64,000 nucleotides of DNA from Hansschlegelia beijingensis (GTDB lineage Bacteria > Pseudomonadota > Alphaproteobacteria > Rhizobiales > Methylopilaceae), in the NCBI RefSeq assembly GCF_014196425.1, contig NZ_JACIDR010000002.1:62001-126000 (forward strand). The letters are read 5' to 3'. The translations under genes and the position numbers were made by a program. Of the stretch, positions 60,846-64,000 are shown in pieces. The notes beneath the pieces are model-generated. The model was not told the origin of the DNA, made no database searches, and saw nothing but the letters and a program-made list of their open reading frames with translations. Within the stretch, counting starts at the first letter, position 1. Each line of letters starts with the position of its first letter.

Positions 60846-61925
60846 TCAGCCGCGGGAGACGGTGGGCGTGAAATCCGTGTCGGGCCTGACGCGCCTGCAG
60901 TAGGCGGCCATCAGGCGCGCGCAGTTCTCGACGTCCCTCAGGCTAAGCAGCTCGCACGGGGTGTGCATGTAGCGCAGCGGGACGCTCATCAGGCCGGTCG
61001 CCATGCCGGCCTGGTTCAGCTGCATCGGCCCGGCGTCCGTCGGGGTGGCTCCGGCCGACACCGCGATCTGGTACGGGATCGCGTGCTCCTTAGCCGCCTC
61101 GGTGAGCAGCCTGAACACCACGGGGTTGGTGTTCGCCCCCCGCGAGATCATCGGACCGCCGCCGATGTCGCACTGGCCGAGCCGCGCCTTGCTCACGCCC
61201 GGATAGTCGACCGCGTGCCCGACATCGACGGCCAGCCCCGTCTGCGCGCCGATCGCGAAGGCCGAGGTCCTGGCGCCTCTTGCGCCGATCTCTTCCTGCA
61301 CGGTCGCGACAGAGTAGACCCCGACGCTCGGGTCGAGGCCGCCTTCCTCGCGAAGCAGCCGCAGCGTCTCGGCGACCACGAAGCAGCCGACCTTGTTGTC
61401 GAAGGCGCGGGCGGTCGCGCGGTCGCCCAGGAGGTGCTGGAATTCGTACTGGAACGTCACGACGTCCCCGAGTTCGATCAGCTCCGTGACCTCGGCGCGC
61501 GAGCTGGCGCCGACATCGATCCAGAGCTCCTTGAGCTCCGGCTTCTTCTTGCGCTCCTCAGGGTCGAGAAGGTGGATCGCCTTGCGGCCGACCACGCCGG
61601 CGACCCGCTGCTTGCCGTGCACCCAGACCCTCTGGCCCACGGGAATGACGCTGTCATGGCCGCCGATGGGGCTGAAGTAGATGAGGCCTTCGTCGCTGAT
61701 GTGGTGCACGACGAAACCGATCTCGTCCATGTGCCCGGCCAGCATGATCTTCATCTCGGCGCCCGGGTTCAGCGCCGCCGTCACGTTGCCGTGCACGTCC
61801 GTGGCGACCTTGTCGGCATGACGCTCGACATATCCCCGGAAGGCCGCCGCCGCCGGCTGCTCGTATCCGCTCGGCGAGGGCGCCGCCACGAGGTCTTTGA
61901 GGAAGTCGAGGGACTCTTGCCGCAT
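60846..61925 (-). CDS. M42-family metallopeptidase (glutamyl aminopeptidase/endoglucanase-type)
   Basis: A 359-residue two-zinc aminopeptidase. Metal and catalytic residues are clear: His in MLAGHMDEIGFVVHH near 70, Asp in ARAFDNKVGC near 180, the Glu pair in TVQEEIGARGA near 213, Asp in VDVGHAVDYPG near 237 and the final His in RYMHTPCELLSLRDVE near 325. It forms large tetrahedral particles in relatives and trims peptides. ATG 61925 gives the usual MRQESLDFLKDLVAAPSPSG start. Confidence 0.93.
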   Translation of the reverse strand: MRQESLDFLKDLVAAPSPSGYEQPAAAAFRGYVERHADKVATDVHGNVTAALNPGAEMKIMLAGHMDEIGFVVHHISDEGLIYFSPIGGHDSVIPVGQRVWVHGKQRVAGVVGRKAIHLLDPEERKKKPELKELWIDVGASSRAEVTELIELGDVVTFQYEFQHLLGDRATARAFDNKVGCFVVAETLRLLREEGGLDPSVGVYSVATVQEEIGARGARTSAFAIGAQTGLAVDVGHAVDYPGVSKARLGQCDIGGGPMISRGANTNPVVFRLLTEAAKEHAIPYQIAVSAGATPTDAGPMQLNQAGMATGLMSVPLRYMHTPCELLSLRDVENCARLMAAYCRRVRPDTDFTPTVSRG

Positions 61926-62073
61926 GCGAGGTTCCTGGTTGCGCCCGATACGGCGCCGTTCAAGCAAAAAGCGCAGAAGCCGTCGACCGGGTCGCCGGCT
62001 GCGCTCGCCGTGGCGAACCGTCTCAGAGGGTCGAGCGCGGCCGCCTGCGGCGCCGTCTTGCAGCGGAGTGAGA

Positions 62074-62316
62074 TCAGGGCGCCTTGTTCGGCGTGATCCT
62101 CGAGATCAGAGCCTCGCCGTCCAGGACGGTTCGGGTCTCCATCCCGTGCAGCGCGCGGCGACCTGCCGACGTGATCGCCCAGCCGTCGAGCCGGCACTCC
62201 GCCAGCCCCCTGCATGCGAGGCCATGGAGCGTGGCTCCGTCCCATATCAGGCGGCGGTCGCCAAAGGCGAGGCCGGTCAGCACCTCTCGTTCAGCACGCG
62301 ACAGCCCAGGTTGCAT
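62074..62316 (-). CDS. Small winged-helix-like hypothetical protein, paralogue of the one at 6325-6546
   Basis: An 80-residue protein with GGGAGG just upstream of its ATG. It shares with the protein at 6325-6546 the spacing EREVL, DGATLHGL, GLAEC, GWAITSAGRRAL, suggesting a common fold with a helix-turn-helix and a wing. It is downstream of nothing in operon: the peptidase gene starts beyond its stop on the same strand. Function unknown. Confidence 0.6.
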   Translation of the reverse strand: MQPGLSRAEREVLTGLAFGDRRLIWDGATLHGLACRGLAECRLDGWAITSAGRRALHGMETRTVLDGEALISRITPNKAP

Positions 62317-62569
62317 GGGTCCTCCCAGGCGCCTTCAACATCCGCCATAAGCCGTTTGTTCCGCCTCGGATTTCCCTTCCCCGCAGCGCCGCTAGGGGCA
62401 GCCCGCCCGGCCCGTCGGCGGGACCGCCAAAGACGCGCGCCACGCCATCGCCAGCCGGACCCTGGCGCCTCATCGGGTCGCCCGACGCCGACGCCGCGGG
62501 AACGGTTCGGGCGGCCGCGTGTTCTGCCGCCGGAATGCTGGTCGCAGCAGGAGGCGCTCGGGAGATCAC

Positions 62570-63316
62570 ATGACCGCGACAGAGACGCGTTCCGTCTATC
62601 CGCCGCTCGATGTCCTGAAGCCGGTGGCTGACAATCTGTGGCTCGTCGATGGCGGGCCTCTTCACGCCGCGGGACTGCCGATCCCGGTGCGGATGACCGT
62701 CGTGCGGCTGGCGAATGGCGACGTGTGGCTGCACTCCCCCACGCGCTACGACGAAGCCCTCAGAACCGAAATCGAGAAGCTCGGCCCCATCCGGCACCTC
62801 GTCGCGCCCAACGTGGCGCACTGGTCGTTCCTGAAGGATTGGCGAAGCCGTTGTCCGGGCGCGGTCAGCTGGGCCGCCCCCGGTTTGCGCCAGCGCTCGC
62901 AAGTCAGGAAATCAGGCGTCATCCTCGACCATGATCTCGGGGACGCGGCGCCGGCGGCGTGGGCCGGCGACATCGATCAGGTCGTCGTGCCGGGCGGGTT
63001 CGGCTTCAGGGAAGTCGCGTTCTTCCATCGCCCGACGTCGAGCCTCATCCTGACCGATCTCATCCAGAACTTCGAGCCCGAGAAGGTGAGCCGCCTGCTT
63101 CGGCCCCTGCTGCGGCTGGCCGGCTCGATGGCCCCGGACGGCAAGACGCCGCTGCACCTGCGGTTCGTCATCAACGCCCGAAGAAGCGCCGCGGCCGAGG
63201 CGGCCCGCCGCCTCATCCGGCTCGCGCCGGAGCGGGTCATCTTCGCGCATGGCCGCTGGTTCGAAACCGGCGGCGCCGAACGTCTGCGGCGCTCCCTCGG
63301 GTGGCTGACCGGCTGA
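62570..63316 (+). CDS. DUF4336 protein (metallo-beta-lactamase-like)
   Basis: A 248-residue protein; GGGAG sits 6 bases before ATG 62570. The DUF4336 signature is seen in DNLWLVDGGPLHAAGLPIPV near 22, MTVVRLANGDVWLHSPT near 43, LGPIRHLVAPNVAHWSFLKD near 75, and DLIQNFEP near 165. The family resembles the metallo-beta-lactamase fold but lacks the full HxHxDH metal motif, so hydrolase activity is uncertain. Function unknown. Confidence 0.85.
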   Translation: MTATETRSVYPPLDVLKPVADNLWLVDGGPLHAAGLPIPVRMTVVRLANGDVWLHSPTRYDEALRTEIEKLGPIRHLVAPNVAHWSFLKDWRSRCPGAVSWAAPGLRQRSQVRKSGVILDHDLGDAAPAAWAGDIDQVVVPGGFGFREVAFFHRPTSSLILTDLIQNFEPEKVSRLLRPLLRLAGSMAPDGKTPLHLRFVINARRSAAAEAARRLIRLAPERVIFAHGRWFETGGAERLRRSLGWLTG

Positions 63317-63488
63317 GGCCTCAGCGCGCCTGAGGCCGAGCGTCTGAACCCGACGAAGCGCCGCCGACGCTGATCGGCCCGTGACACGGCCGTTCAAAGC
63401 GGCGGGATGCCCGTTCAACGTCATCGGACTCCCCGGGCGATATCGTCCTCTCGCTGTTCGGCGCGCCGCGCCTCCGGAGTTCGAGACG

Positions 63489-64000
63489 ATGATGAGACGC
63501 TTTGTTCGTGGGCTTGCGAACGCGACGGCGCTTTGCGCGATCGGCTTCCCTTCGGCCGTCGCCGCGCAGAGCGCCCCATCGGCGGAATGGCGGACAGCGC
63601 AATATTATGAACGCGAGCGTCGCGGCGAAGGCAGGCCCTACGGCCACAGACCCGGCTACGGGGAGGAGCGCAGATCCGTTCGGTTTCATGTCGGCCAGAG
63701 CGTGCTGGCGCGCTCGGCGGGCGGGCCGCGCTACTTCCCGGGCGTCGTGACGCGCGTCGACGGCGACACGCTGACCGTCTTCTACGCGAGCAGCCTCACC
63801 GAGCGGCGTCCAGCCTGGCAGGTGCGCCCCTATGACTGGCGAAACGGCGACCGGGTGTGGTGTTTTCCCGGACGCCGCCCCGGCGCTCCCCTCGCTCCCG
63901 CGCGGATCGAGCGGCTGGACGTGCCCGGAGCGAACACCGCCATGACGGTCCGCTACGACAATGGCGGCGTCGAGCGCACCACCTCCGCCTGGTGCCACTC
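63489..64000 (+). CDS. Secreted protein with tandem SH3/Tudor-like segments (3' end beyond window)
   Basis: At least 170 residues. A signal peptide (about 1-25, ending AAA before QSAPS), a basic low-complexity stretch (ERERRGEGRPYGHRPGYG), then two beta-rich units: VGQSVLARSAGGPRYFPGVV with TVFYASSLTERR and a second one, GDRVWCFPGRR through MTVRYDNGGVERTTSAW. The pattern of 'quality of movement through a medium' (GDxVxA..GxxYxGxV) is that of agenet/Tudor-like folds. Function unknown. GGAG lies 9 bases before the ATG. Confidence 0.65.
   Translation, partial: MMRRFVRGLANATALCAIGFPSAVAAQSAPSAEWRTAQYYERERRGEGRPYGHRPGYGEERRSVRFHVGQSVLARSAGGPRYFPGVVTRVDGDTLTVFYASSLTERRPAWQVRPYDWRNGDRVWCFPGRRPGAPLAPARIERLDVPGANTAMTVRYDNGGVERTTSAWCH

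Noticed and set aside
1-64000. Search for tRNA, rRNA, CRISPR arrays, transposases, integrases and phage genes
   Set aside because: No cloverleaf-like segments with TpsiC-type sequences, no regularly spaced repeats, and no recombinase motifs were seen by eye; a dedicated scan would be needed to exclude small RNAs.

Overview
This is a 64 kb window of GC-rich chromosomal DNA from an alphaproteobacterium, most likely order Hyphomicrobiales. The evidence is a cysteine-type KdsA of the rhizobial kind, an Irr-type iron control element, NsrR/Hmp, FecI/FecR, and a set of genes (SoxYZ-like carrier, CXXCW protein, thioredoxin, CcdA) usually tied to PQQ-dependent alcohol or methanol oxidation. A methylotroph-like rhizobial lineage is my inference; no species can be named from sequence alone. 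There is no rRNA, tRNA, insertion sequence, phage gene or CRISPR array that I can see.

Layout. 1-4.8 kb: FecR (cut by the window edge), an ECF sigma factor with an Irr-like box, and a four-gene ferric-siderophore ABC importer. 5.2-6.5 kb: an SRAP DNA-crosslink peptidase and a small protein with a paralogue at 62 kb. 6.8-15.1 kb: an aromatic-acid module made of an RND efflux pump, a MarR regulator, and an operon of UbiD decarboxylase, a TIGR02444 protein and the prenyl-FMN synthase UbiX, with a 36 bp palindromic operator and a degenerate second copy between marR and ubiD. 15.7-18.6 kb: a three-gene type III polyketide operon (synthase, methyltransferase, FAD oxidoreductase) joined by 4 bp overlaps. 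19-24.2 kb: phosphoesterase, DJ-1/PfpI protein, an SDR/TetR divergent pair and a zinc alcohol dehydrogenase.

24.3-33.4 kb: a surface-glycan locus built around Kdo: KdsD, a KpsC/KpsS-like transferase, an FkbM methyltransferase, a HAD-KdsB fusion, a beta-helix protein, an O-acetyltransferase, KdsA and a degenerate cytidylyltransferase. 33.5-37.6 kb: a nucleotidyltransferase/phosphoesterase pair and a TonB-dependent receptor. 37.8-46.1 kb: a disulfide oxidoreductase translationally coupled to a 21-residue micro-ORF, a quinoprotein dehydrogenase with an altered active-site motif, a CoA-transferase, and the four-gene quinoprotein-associated thiol-redox operon. 46.2-49 kb: a hydroquinone-detoxification-like pair (MhqD/MhqO types) opposite a LysR regulator. 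50-53.1 kb: NsrR, Hmp and an HPP-CBS membrane protein, with two NsrR boxes. 53.2-64 kb: small proteins, TetR, Rnk, a KefB-type antiporter, a hybrid histidine kinase split by a one-base frameshift, a formate/nitrite-family transporter, an M42 peptidase, a DUF4336 protein and a secreted protein cut by the window end.

The strongest candidates for something not yet described are the MarR/UbiD/TIGR02444/UbiX module with its operators, the type III polyketide operon, the HAD-KdsB fusion, the quinoprotein whose usual catalytic aspartate is glycine, and the coupled 21-residue micro-ORF.
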